Position numbers and translations under genes: made by a program
Notes under the pieces: model-generated
Databases searched by the model: none
Told to the model about the DNA's origin: nothing
What the model saw: only the letters and a program-made list of their open reading frames with translations
Part shown: one piece after another, positions 42,701-51,500 of the stretch
How the letters are laid out: each line of letters opens with the position of its first letter
How positions within the stretch are numbered: the stretch's first letter is position 1
Assembly: GCA_015709575.1 (NCBI GenBank)
Contig: CP054190.1
Coordinates: 682,001 to 746,000, forward strand
Direction: 5' to 3'
Source of the DNA: Planctomycetia bacterium
GTDB taxonomy: Bacteria; Planctomycetota; Phycisphaerae; UBA1845; Fen-1342
DNA: 64,000 bases

Positions 42701-44281
42701 GAACGTCGAGAGGATGCGGGCGGCCCAGCGCGCTTCGCGGAGGCGCTCCTCGTCGCGCGTCAGCAGGGCCGCCTGGCGCAGCGCTTCGACAGGGGAGAGG
42801 TCGCGCGATTTCTCGAAGCGGTTGGCCAGCGCGTGCTCGCGCGGCAGCGCGATGATCTCGGCAAAGCGCTGGTGGCTCCAGAGGAAGCCCCAGATGCCCA
42901 GCACCAGCATCAGCACGCTGCCGACGCCCAGGCCGATCGCCAGTGTGCGATTTCGGCGGAGCTGCGCCTCGTTGCGATAGACGAGTCCCTGCTCGGGGGC
43001 GACCTTCTTCTGGAGCAGGTCCTTCAGGAAGTGCGGCTCGGGCTTTTCGTAGAGTTTCTCGAGGCCGCGCAGCACGTCCGAAACGCCGCCCTCGCGCGAG
43101 AGCAGGCGGTCATCCTGCGTGGCGCTGGTGAAATACACGCCGCGGAACAACAGTTGGCTGACGCCGCGGGTGTTGCGCAACTGCGGAAAGACGGTGACAA
43201 TGTACTCGTGGAGCGGACCGCCGATCTCGCGGAAGTGCTCCGGGAAGCAGTAGGCGTTTTCGAGCGAGCGGTCGTCGTCGGCCTCGTGCAGGCGCTTGTG
43301 GCGCAGCGCGGCCAGGCGGCGCTCGAGGTCGGCGAAGTCGTTGCGGAAGCCGTCGGGGTCGTAGGGGGCGTTGAAGGTGCCGGGGCGGGACCAGCCGCTG
43401 ATCTGGTTTCGCAGCAGCAGGTCACGGCCGACCTTGCGATAGAACTCGACGAATCCCGGCAGCAGGTCGCACTTGGTGACGATGATGTAGGTCGGGAAGG
43501 TGACGCCCAGGTGCATCTGCAGCTCGCGCAGGCGGAGTTGCATGTTTTCGGCGTCGCGGCGGCGTTTTTCGGGGTTGCCGAGCAGGTCCTCCACGGAGAC
43601 GCACACCAGCGCCCCGTTGATGGGGCAGGCCGGGCGGCCGCGGGCGATGATCTTGAGCATGCCCAGCCAGGTGCGGTGACCGGCGGCTTCCTGCGGGTTC
43701 ACCAGCTTGCCGGCCATGTCGATGAAGATCATGTTCTCGGTGAACCACCAGTTGTAGTCCTTGGTGCCGAGCGACACGCCGCCGTCGCTGATTTCCTCCG
43801 GCCGGCCGAGCGGGAACTGCAACCCGGATTCGTCGATCAGCTTGGTCTTTCCGCAGCCGGAGTCGCCCACGACGATGTACCACGGCATGTCGTAGACGCG
43901 GTAGCCGTGGCGGCGCATCTCCTCGACGGCGCGGCGGAACTTGTCGTTCATCTCGCGCACGTCGCCGTCGCCCGCACCCATCGCGGTCGGGCGATCCGCG
44001 CCGGCGGCGCGCAGGGCGCGCGCCATCCGCTCGTGACGGCGGCGCGAGATCCAGCGGCGCAGGCCGAGGATGCCCAGCACCAGCAGCGCCAGGCCTGCCA
44101 GAACGATGACCATGGCCACGATGGCGCCGACCGTGCTGAGGCCGAACATCTGGCGGAACATGGCGAACGCGCCGACGCCAAGGCCGAGCGGCACAGCCAC
44201 CAGGAACACGGAAGTGATGGCGCGCAGCTCGCCGGGCAGCTCGCGGTAGGCGTTGAGCATCGAGCGCATGCGGTCCAGCAC
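39749..44281 (-). CDS. tssM: type VI secretion inner-membrane protein TssM (IcmF)
   Basis: 1510 aa from GTG 44281, which has AAAGGA 9 nt upstream; a GTG at 44335 is also in frame. Two N-terminal membrane segments (about 23-43 and 50-74) are followed by a cytoplasmic NTPase domain with an intact Walker A GDSGCGKT (139-146) and FIDMAGKL. A third membrane segment lies near 440-462, followed by a long periplasmic part. TssM links TssL to the outer-membrane lipoprotein TssJ in the envelope channel. It is longer than typical TssM (about 1100-1200 aa), with much of the extra length in an Ala/Arg-rich periplasmic region. Confidence 0.92.
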   Translation of the reverse strand: MLDRMRSMLNAYRELPGELRAITSVFLVAVPLGLGVGAFAMFRQMFGLSTVGAIVAMVIVLAGLALLVLGILGLRRWISRRRHERMARALRAAGADRPTAMGAGDGDVREMNDKFRRAVEEMRRHGYRVYDMPWYIVVGDSGCGKTKLIDESGLQFPLGRPEEISDGGVSLGTKDYNWWFTENMIFIDMAGKLVNPQEAAGHRTWLGMLKIIARGRPACPINGALVCVSVEDLLGNPEKRRRDAENMQLRLRELQMHLGVTFPTYIIVTKCDLLPGFVEFYRKVGRDLLLRNQISGWSRPGTFNAPYDPDGFRNDFADLERRLAALRHKRLHEADDDRSLENAYCFPEHFREIGGPLHEYIVTVFPQLRNTRGVSQLLFRGVYFTSATQDDRLLSREGGVSDVLRGLEKLYEKPEPHFLKDLLQKKVAPEQGLVYRNEAQLRRNRTLAIGLGVGSVLMLVLGIWGFLWSHQRFAEIIALPREHALANRFEKSRDLSPVEALRQAALLTRDEERLREARWAARILSTFISPERPRRHLQRIRAGLFDRVLMPALAEQTARALEDSAAAEGRVPDDAVVAAARAFVKWHAAGDAPRSAECLTYDDFAGMARLAGAPDGSGIAMIDWAAPVEPDAPADVPAAAAEERPPEAANAARAATTAPTATPSGGMTFAAVARAWVESLSSSDARVGNPAAPFRRHGADAAVRSLRRVLEGRARLERFGRSAPAERLGRYAGLARAAQAARQAYDDFLRLAQTHESARDVETADEFSARYRELYARFSRALERVKEGEARIESSELWTLLIQHRESGWRSLLRELADGTSACGGKLPEPVARLDAELDAAFATTLGDVGVAKEAFAVADLPSAGAARPPDTFVGLPGERLRNILNLADNGRLTWTVEAEKVRDRLGAYDAQFAAAASADPLPLANLEDAIRACRAALLPAGEDRPAGTGDPLRLRPTLTGWDARELQERGDQVYAVAWRLRATRLLRAFVAQAPAQRDWGLAEVVADWNTPLSSVYSMSFARGAPAPTTQPRPEASGDARVAGPDDDPVSDAPAVTDRAVPRAATSQFLGNVAVTTALLLDRKTGIPDDLFDLQIADKARAQLEDAFGVYARAYAAAWRKAVDTWAAPVLAPDGDAVMPGPDRRAEWTTAVAEFTHHVLRAGFYERDATSGSGYWIEHATNPPTFAPLARPINDNLNAVFAGLRVVRSKDERRVPFPEVEADLRTAWGELARDLEAAIAARDGRSAAPAGGSPFARFGRFREKFGWQELPALRAAVKYESDCCKRLADGITREIATAAAKPLSDRCRELPTLQSRAEKLNEFLGGCGGVSVGADVKRVCELRAMLSAATVEIEPLTEDFGRTQVVDLNSRLAARFPNRKQVNVADCTSQFTLTVGAESVTIRAGDVYQALKPQPVSGAGRFSLQFVPKAGVTLKPAGLEEPFADPPVHLITFIHRANEPGADGRKFDFVTIHAFEVTREGNQEFCFLGIGWTLRGVSGPDLRDYLGRLP

Positions 44282-44367
44282 GGTCGTCCGTCCTTTCGAG
44301 AGCCGTTCTTCACGGGCGGCGTCTCCGCCCGTCACGCCCGGCCGCCCCGGCGGAGCGGCCGCATCTG

Positions 44368-45117
44368 TCAGCGGGCGGCGTCCGCGGCGGCCGCCTCGTC
44401 CCAGGTCTGCGCCGCGGTCTGAATCGCCCCGGTCGCCGATCGCCAGGCGACCTGGTAAGCCACGACGGTTCCAATCAACAGCACTGCGAAGACGCTGAGC
44501 ACCAGCACCAGCGGCGTGCGGAGGTCGTACTGCGCCGGGCGATCGACGGTGTGCGCGTAGGTTTCGGGGAAGAGGCGGTCGTCGCGCAGGTCGCGCTGCC
44601 CGGGCAGCATCAGGTATATCTGGCGGGCGTAGTCCTCGAGCGCCTCGGCTTCGAGCTCGCCGGCGAAACCCAGACGCATGCAGGTGTAATACAGCCCCAG
44701 TTGCTCGGCCAGCAGCGGGGCGTCGTCGCGCTTCATTCGCGAAGCGGTGTCATACAGCTGGCGCAGCTCGTTGCAGTCGCGGAAGAAGAGGTTGCCGCCG
44801 AGGGCCTGCGGATGCGCGAGGCCGTCCTTTGAGGTCTCGAGCCGGTGCTCCAGCCAGTAGTGGCGGCCGGGCCACTCGAGGTGCACCATCCGCCGGTCCA
44901 CAAAGTAGGTCAGCATGGCGCGGATGCGCTCGATCCAGGCGCGTTCGGCGTCGCCGTCGGCGCGGACGATGTCCTCGGCCTCGCGGAAGGCGGCGAGAAT
45001 CTGCGCCCGCACGCTTTCGGGACGCAGCTCCTGCCCGGCGCGGACCTGCCGCGCTACCTGGATCGTGGCCGCAAAGACCGGCCAGCACGCTTTCGAGAGC
45101 AGTTGATCGGTCGCCAT
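44368..45117 (-). CDS. tssL: type VI secretion protein TssL (DotU/IcmH), short form
   Basis: 249 aa. A cytoplasmic helical DotU domain (AREAEDIVRADG-type region, LGGNLFFRDCNELRQLYD, EQLGLYYTCMRLGFAG) is followed by one C-terminal membrane anchor (PLVLVLSVFAVLLIGTVVAY, about 202-221) and a short periplasmic tail without an OmpA-like peptidoglycan-binding domain. It lies 6 nt after tssK and upstream of tssM, the usual TssK-TssL-TssM order. Confidence 0.9.
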   Translation of the reverse strand: MATDQLLSKACWPVFAATIQVARQVRAGQELRPESVRAQILAAFREAEDIVRADGDAERAWIERIRAMLTYFVDRRMVHLEWPGRHYWLEHRLETSKDGLAHPQALGGNLFFRDCNELRQLYDTASRMKRDDAPLLAEQLGLYYTCMRLGFAGELEAEALEDYARQIYLMLPGQRDLRDDRLFPETYAHTVDRPAQYDLRTPLVLVLSVFAVLLIGTVVAYQVAWRSATGAIQTAAQTWDEAAAADAAR

Positions 45118-45123
45118 CGTCCG

Positions 45124-46542
45124 CTATCCCCGGCGCAACAGGACATAAAGGGTGGGGCGGAAGTTCTCGAAGGCCTCGCGCTGCCCGCGCTTCATGGTCA
45201 GGCAGATGGCGCGGTCGTTCTCGCACTCCAGCCAGTAATTCCGCATTCCGGTGACGGCGGCCTTGTCGATCCAGAAGAAGTGCCGTCCGGGGCGCTGCGG
45301 CACGCCCGCCGGCGCCGCCCGCGCTCGCAGCACCAGCCCCTGGGTCGCATCGAGCACCAGTTGCGCCGCGCGGGTCGGCGAGCCGAGCTTCATGTCGAAG
45401 CTCTGGTAGATGAACTGGAGCAGATCATCGGCCCGCTCGTGCTCGCTGGACTCCAGCGCGATGTACATGTCCAGCTTCTGCTCGATCCAACTGGGCTTTA
45501 GCTCGACAGACAGCCCCTCGACCCCGCGCGCATCCGAGACGCGCACGAAAGGAATCGCCTCGCAGTTCTCCGGACTGAGCCACTCCAGCAACCGGCGCAC
45601 GCGGTCGCGGACCGCCTCCAGCGCCCGGCCGGGATAATCGTGGTCGTAGGGCGGGATGCTCTCGGGCGAAAGCTGTGTCTCGTCGCAGATCGACAGCGCT
45701 CCGGCCGCGGCGCTCAGCTCAACGTAAAGGTCGTAGGGGTGCAGCAGCGGGGCTGATTCCAGCGCCCGCAGGCGCGTGCGCACGCCGTTGAGAATGTGAA
45801 TCTTGAGCAGGTGATCGACGTGCCCGCCGCCGGCGGCGCTGAGGCTCAGCCGCTGCTCGCGGGCCTGGCGGGCCAGTTCGTCGCCCTTGCCCTCGACCGA
45901 GCCGAGAATGCCGATGAACAGCCGGTTCAGCTCGGGGTTGCCCTGGATGGCCAGGTGCGGGCCTGTCAACTCGGGGATGAATTCGGGCGGCGAGCCGGAG
46001 CGGCTGCTGCGGCGCACGGCGCCGATCCGCAGAACGTCGTAGCCGGTGAGGTCGTCGCGGCCGGTGAAGAGCCGCGCGCGGAGGCGGCGGACGAGAATGC
46101 GTTGCTGGTTGTCGCCGCCGTTCTCATCGCGGGCAAAGACGGGCACGGCCTCGAAGCGTGGGTTGCCGGTGGTTTCCTGCGGGGTCGTGATCGAGACCGC
46201 GTTCGCGCGGACGGGGTCGTACTGCGGCACGCCGATCAGGATGTCGAGCGTGCCGCCGGCGTCCTCCAGCGGCTGCTGGAAGTTCAGCGGCTCAACGCCG
46301 GCGTTTTCCGGGACGCGGATCCAGGTGCCGTCCTTCATCCGCAGGATGCACTCGTCGAGCCGCAGCGTGAAGCTCTCGAGCGCGTCGGCGGCGTAGCCCA
46401 ACTCGAGGATGCCCCAGCCGAATGCCCGGAAGGCCCGCACGCCCAGGTCGGCCTGCGCATCGACCCAGCGCCGGTCGAGCTGCATGTGCTGCGGCCGGAG
46501 GAACATCCCCTCGTGCCAGTGCACCGCGTTCCATTGCGACAT
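45124..46542 (-). CDS. tssK: type VI secretion baseplate-membrane connector TssK
   Basis: 472 aa. The N-terminus NAVHWHEGMFLRPQHMQ is the TssK signature, and the rest follows the family (FGWGILELGY, LDECILRMKDG, HYFFWIDKA-like end). TssK trimers connect the baseplate to TssL/TssM, so its presence implies a docked contractile machine even though no sheath, tube or baseplate gene is visible here. 32 nt after tssJ and 6 nt before tssL. Confidence 0.93.
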   Translation of the reverse strand: MSQWNAVHWHEGMFLRPQHMQLDRRWVDAQADLGVRAFRAFGWGILELGYAADALESFTLRLDECILRMKDGTWIRVPENAGVEPLNFQQPLEDAGGTLDILIGVPQYDPVRANAVSITTPQETTGNPRFEAVPVFARDENGGDNQQRILVRRLRARLFTGRDDLTGYDVLRIGAVRRSSRSGSPPEFIPELTGPHLAIQGNPELNRLFIGILGSVEGKGDELARQAREQRLSLSAAGGGHVDHLLKIHILNGVRTRLRALESAPLLHPYDLYVELSAAAGALSICDETQLSPESIPPYDHDYPGRALEAVRDRVRRLLEWLSPENCEAIPFVRVSDARGVEGLSVELKPSWIEQKLDMYIALESSEHERADDLLQFIYQSFDMKLGSPTRAAQLVLDATQGLVLRARAAPAGVPQRPGRHFFWIDKAAVTGMRNYWLECENDRAICLTMKRGQREAFENFRPTLYVLLRRG

Positions 46543-46574
46543 CAGCGGCTCCGTCCGAAAGGCCCGTGCTCGCG

Positions 46575-47117
46575 CTACTTCGATCGTGACAGGTCGCGCC
46601 CGCCGACGTGCACGACGTACGGGTCGGGGCCGCCCAGCTCGATCTCCAGGATGACCGGACGCGTGGGGCGCACGGCGTTGCGCTCATCCTGGTAGCGGGC
46701 GAAAATGAAGATCGAGGAGTCCTCGGGAGCCTTGCCCCAGCGCACCAGCCGCGGTTCGGCCGGGCTGAGGAAGCCCGGCAGCGGCGGGCCGAGCTTCGTG
46801 CCGTACAGGGATTCGGAGTCGGTAAAGTAGCGCACCTGCGAGAGCGGCAGGTTGTAGGGGGTCGTGCCGCGGTTGGATTCAGCGGCGCTGAACCACTCAA
46901 GCGAGTTGATCGCGGCGCTTTTCGGATCGAGCTGCGGGTTGCGCTTCACGTCGTCCGGCGTGACCAGCACGACCGCCACGTCGAGCGGCCGGCCGGCGGA
47001 CTTTTCGTCGATCGTGTTGATGCGCTCCTCGCGGGTGAACTGGATGTTCACGGTTTCGGCGCAGCCGCTGACCAGCGCCAGCAGCGCGGCGGCGCCCAGC
47101 AATGTCCGGCTCCTCAT
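46575..47117 (-). CDS. tssJ: type VI secretion outer-membrane lipoprotein TssJ
   Basis: 180 aa with a lipoprotein signal peptide ending in LVSGC (Cys19). The mature part has the TssJ layout: paired DVAVVLVTPDDVKRN strand, internal loops and a final EIELGGPDPYVVHVGGRDL. It would be the outer-membrane cap that anchors TssM. Second gene of the operon, 6 nt after the unknown coiled-coil gene. Confidence 0.82.
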   Translation of the reverse strand: MRSRTLLGAAALLALVSGCAETVNIQFTREERINTIDEKSAGRPLDVAVVLVTPDDVKRNPQLDPKSAAINSLEWFSAAESNRGTTPYNLPLSQVRYFTDSESLYGTKLGPPLPGFLSPAEPRLVRWGKAPEDSSIFIFARYQDERNAVRPTRPVILEIELGGPDPYVVHVGGRDLSRSK

Positions 47118-47123
47118 GGTTTG

Positions 47124-48260
47124 TCAGGCTCCCTTCGTCATGGATTCAAAGGTCTCGGCGATTTTCTTGCCGCGATGCTGGGCCAACTCCCGGGCGATCA
47201 ACGCCGGCCCGTTCAGCTCGGTCGCGAACTTCGCCAGCGTCGCCGTGCGCCACTCGCGCTGACGGTCGGTCAGGAATTCGCGCAGCGTCTTGTACACGAA
47301 GTCGCCGTCCAGCACGGCATCGGTGCCGATCAGCGCCGCGCGCAGCCACTGCTGCATGACGCGCAGCCGCTGCTGCACGATGCGCTCCGCGCCAGCCTTG
47401 GGAGACATCGCATTGCGGATCAGGTCGCCGAGCGGCGGTGCGCTAGGGTTCAAGTAAGCCTGGCATTGCTCCTTGAACTGCGGCAGGTCCTCGACGCGCC
47501 GCCGCATCACGTAGCACACCAGCTCATTCACGTTGGAGGCCGCATCCGCCATCAGCTCAAACAGGTTCACCAGGCGCACCACGATCGGCTGATCCACGGA
47601 CTCCGTTTCGAGCACCGGCTTGATCTTCATGTCGCGGATGCGCGTCGCCAGCCAGACCGGCACGCCGGAGGCGTCAAATCCGGCCCCGGTCTCACGCGCC
47701 GCTCCGGCGGCGCCGCGGGCCTCGGCCAGTTGCGTCGCGAATTCAGCCTCCCGGGCCGTGGCCGCCTGCTGAAGCTCGATCACGCGCCGCTGTAGTTCGG
47801 CGACGCGGCCCTCCTGCGCGGCCGCCCCGCCGGCGCTCTGGGCGGCGGTGAGCCGCGCCTCGTCTACCTTGCGCTGGGCGGCTTCGGCGTCGCGTCGCAG
47901 GGCCTCGATCTCGGCGTCGCGATCGGTGACGCGTTTTTGCGCCTCGGCGAGCTGGGTTCGGGTCTGCTGCAGCGAGTTCTGAACGGTGCGGGCGGCCTCT
48001 TCCTCGCCCTTGAGGCGGGCCGCGAGGCGGGATTGCTCGCTCTGGGATTCGGCCAACTGAAGCCTGAGTTGGGCGGTCTCGTCCTGTAACGCGGTGAATT
48101 TTCGGCGCAGCTCTTCGGCCGCCTGGGCCGCCCCGGCGGCGGCGCGGTCCTCGGCGGCGATTCCCTCCAGCAGGCGCACGACGGCCGGCAGGCGCTCTCC
48201 CGGGGGCAGCCCGAACAGCACTTTCCGAAGGTCCGCGTCCCGGTTTCCGTCGGCACTCAA
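47124..48260 (-). CDS. coiled-coil protein of unknown function, first gene of the T6SS operon
   Basis: 378 aa if it starts at TTG 48260. The frame is open to 48395, but that part is Arg-rich and not protein-like, and a TATACT element at 48325-48320 would place transcription start inside it. A short N-terminal globular region (ADLRKVLFGLPPGERLPAVVRLLEG) is followed by a coiled coil (about 50-185). The C-terminal domain (VNLFELMADAASNVNELVCYVMRR to AKFATELNGPALIARELAQH) is unfamiliar, with no membrane segment. Its leading position, 6 nt before tssJ, suggests a T6SS accessory or regulatory role. Confidence 0.55.
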   Translation of the reverse strand: MSADGNRDADLRKVLFGLPPGERLPAVVRLLEGIAAEDRAAAGAAQAAEELRRKFTALQDETAQLRLQLAESQSEQSRLAARLKGEEEAARTVQNSLQQTRTQLAEAQKRVTDRDAEIEALRRDAEAAQRKVDEARLTAAQSAGGAAAQEGRVAELQRRVIELQQAATAREAEFATQLAEARGAAGAARETGAGFDASGVPVWLATRIRDMKIKPVLETESVDQPIVVRLVNLFELMADAASNVNELVCYVMRRRVEDLPQFKEQCQAYLNPSAPPLGDLIRNAMSPKAGAERIVQQRLRVMQQWLRAALIGTDAVLDGDFVYKTLREFLTDRQREWRTATLAKFATELNGPALIARELAQHRGKKIAETFESMTKGA

Positions 48261-48518
48261 GGGCAGCCCCGAAATTATCAGATGGGCCGTGAATCTCGTC
48301 GCGGCACGTCGCCTGCGCGAGTATAACCCGCGGCGCAGCAATCGACTATGCTCGCTGAGATTCAGCTTGACACTGGTCGGCGCGCGGGCCAACATCTACT
48401 GGAGAAGCGCCGTTACCGCGCAACCGTGCGCGGCTTCCGCGCATTTCCTTTCGCGTCGCGGCGATCCGCGGAGGCGCTGCCTCCACCGCCCGACCGTCTC
48501 TGACCCGGGGAGTCGGCC

Positions 48519-51500
48519 ATGTGCCCGCTTCGATCCTGTCCTATCGGCGGTTTGGTTGCGATGTGCTTTGTCGTCGCGGCCGCCGCTCCTGCCCTGGCGC
48601 GCGACGTCGCGCTCTCCGCGTTCGAACTGGTTCCGCCGCGCGTGACGGTCACGATCGCCAACCCGTGCGTTTCGTCGCCGGGCGGCGGCACCGGAGCCTG
48701 CTGCCTGCCGGATGGCACGTGCACGCAGGGCGTGACCAGCGACTTCTGCACGACGAACCTGGGCGGGATTTATCAGGGTCCTGCAACCACTTGCGCAGGC
48801 GTGACTTGCACGGGCTGCGGCAATTTCAGCATCCAGATTTTCCGTGATCTGAACGGCAATGACACGATCGATCTGGGGACGGATGAGCTTCTCAAGGAGC
48901 TGCTGCCGGCGATTCCCGGCGACCCGCGCGACTTCGTCGCCCCAACGGCCGTCGGCGCCACGATCGTGGACTTGACCGGCTTTTCGAGCGCCCTGAGCAC
49001 GCTGCCGCCGAACAACCGTCTCCGCAACGGCGACCGCCTGCTGGCGCGCGCCGTTATCACGGATGACGACAACACGAACAATGAAGCGGGCAACGCCGCG
49101 ATCGTGGTGGTGACGGTCACGTTCGACGCGGTGGCGCCGCTGACGCTCAGCCCGGACGGGGCGGCGCCGGTGATCCGGTACGCGATTGCCGCACCCGCGG
49201 CGGTTCCGCCGATCAACGTCGGCTGGACGGTGCGCGGCGCGCCCGGCCCGACGCAGGTTCTCAGCGATCTGTCGCAACTGACGCCGGGTCCGCATGTGGT
49301 GACGCTGGCCGACGCCGGTCCGCCGGAGTCGCTGCGGACGTTTCTCGACAATCTTGGCGACGGCGGGCGGATTGCGAACGGCGACACCATCGCGGCCGGA
49401 TTGGCGACGAACCTGCCGCCAGCCTTTACGCCGGTGGGCAGCAACGTCGCCGCGGCCGTCAGCGTGGACATCACGGCGCTGATCCCGGGCGCCACGCCGC
49501 GCCTGCAATATCGCGTTTTTTCACCGGGTCGCGTGAATTCGTTCACGCTGGACCTTTTCCGCAACGGCGGATTGGTGACAACGCCGCCGGAGCGCATCCC
49601 GCTGGCGCCGGGCGCGACCAATTTTGATCCGGGCGCTGCGCGGGACGTGCTGCTGAACGCGGCCGCGTTTCAGGCGCCGCTGTCGGGTCTGCCGGACGGT
49701 TCGCGCGTGAGCAACGGCGACACGCTGCGCGTGCAGATCCCGGGGGGACTGGGGTATGCCCCGGAGCCCAGCCCGGAAACGCCGGTGACGGTGACGGTGA
49801 ACGCCACCGCATTCGCCTTTGACAGCGTTAGCGACGACGGCGCGAGCCGCAACGTACGGATCAGCTACGAGATCGACGCCCCGGCGATCATCAACTCGTT
49901 CGGCGTCGAGCTTCGCCGCGGCGGCGTGCTGCTGGGCACGCTCAGCGGCCTGAACGATGGTGCGGGAGATTTTGAGCCGGGGCCGCATGCGAATCGGCCG
50001 CTCTCCTCGCCGGAGTTCGCCGCAGCGCTCAACGCGCTGGCCAACGGCGATCGGGTTCGCAACGGCGAGCTATTGACCGGGCGCCTGACGGTGCCGCCCG
50101 GGACGCTCGGCACGCAGGAGGCGTCCGGCGCCGCGGCGGTGACGATCAACGTCACAAACTTCGATTTCAGCAACACGGACGGGTCCGGCGCGGTGTTCTC
50201 CTACAACGTGTCCGCGCCGGCCCGGATCAACAGCTTCGCCCTGAACCTTGTCCGCGACGCGAACGGAAACGCAGCGGCGGACGGCGCGGACGCGACGCTC
50301 GGCGCGCTGTCGTTCAATGGCGGCAACGCCGCGGATGAGAGCCTGCTGACGCTCGGGGCGCACCTGAACGTATCGATTGAGAATCTGCGCGGCGTGCTCG
50401 ACGCGCTGACGCCGGGCAATCGCGTCGCTGACGGGCAGCGGCTGTTCGCCGTGCCGTCGACGGCGGATGCTGCGGTGCAGTCGGTGGGCGGGAAGGTTGC
50501 TGCGGTTCAAATTCGCCTGCTGCCGCTGACGGTTGATCCGACCGGAGTCAGCGTGGCGATGCCGTACGAGATCCTGGCGCCGGGCCGGATTGAGAACTTT
50601 GTAGCGCGCGTTGGCAGCGACACGGATCCGCTCAACCCCGGTCTCGACGACCTGCCCGGCACGGCGGATGACTCGCAGGTGCTCGCTGCAGAGACGCTGG
50701 CAGCGGCGGCGGTGCTGCCGGGGTCGAATGTCGTGAACCTGGCGTTCGCGAAGTCGCTGATGGATCCGATCCGCACGGAAAACTACGTGGCCACGCTCGA
50801 TCTGGACAAGAACCAGGTCAGCGCCGTACCGGAATCGGCGGTCGGGATCAACGCCGACGTGGACGACAACATCCAGTTGTTTACGATCACGCCGCGGGTA
50901 AGCCTGATCAGCCTCACGCTGGGCACCGCGCCCAACGGCGATCGCCTGGCGCTGGTCAACTATCGCGTCACGCAGTCGCTGGCGAAGTCCTTCGGGCTGG
51001 AGTTCCGGTTGATCCGCGACGGCGGCGTGCGGGCGGTGTACACCCGCCTGGTGACCGATCCGGCGGTGCGCGACGCGGGTGAGTTCCAGTTCTCTGACAA
51101 CCTGACCAGTTCGCTTTCGGCGGCGGCGGTGGACCTCCGCGACGGCGACACGCTGTGCGTGCGGCTGTTCAAGACCGATCCTGCCAATCCGGACCAGTTC
51201 GTCGCGCCGACGGAGCTATGTGCGCTGGTGCGCGTCGATCTGCGGGCGGTGAGCTTCGCCGTCACGTCGCTGGTCGAGGCCGGCGCGGGCGCGGTGGATC
51301 CGAGCGAAGCCAAGCGCAACGAGCGCGCCGTGGGCCGCGTGACCTACGCGGTCGACGGTCCGGCCAGCGTTGCGCCGTTCAACATCGAGATCGTGCTGCT
51401 CGACGGCGGCGCGGAGAAGCGCGTGGCGCTGCAGCGCGTCAACAGCCCGCTGGTGCTGGCGCCGGGCACGCACTCGCTGGAGATCAAGTTCGGCGCTGCG

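Noticed and set aside
42191..44422. 743-aa plus-strand open frame opposite tssM
   Set aside because: Antisense shadow of a confidently identified TssM; no recognisable motif.
38708..48260. A complete type VI secretion system
   Set aside because: Only membrane-complex genes, TssK and TagF are present; no sheath, tube, spike, other baseplate gene or ClpV is visible.
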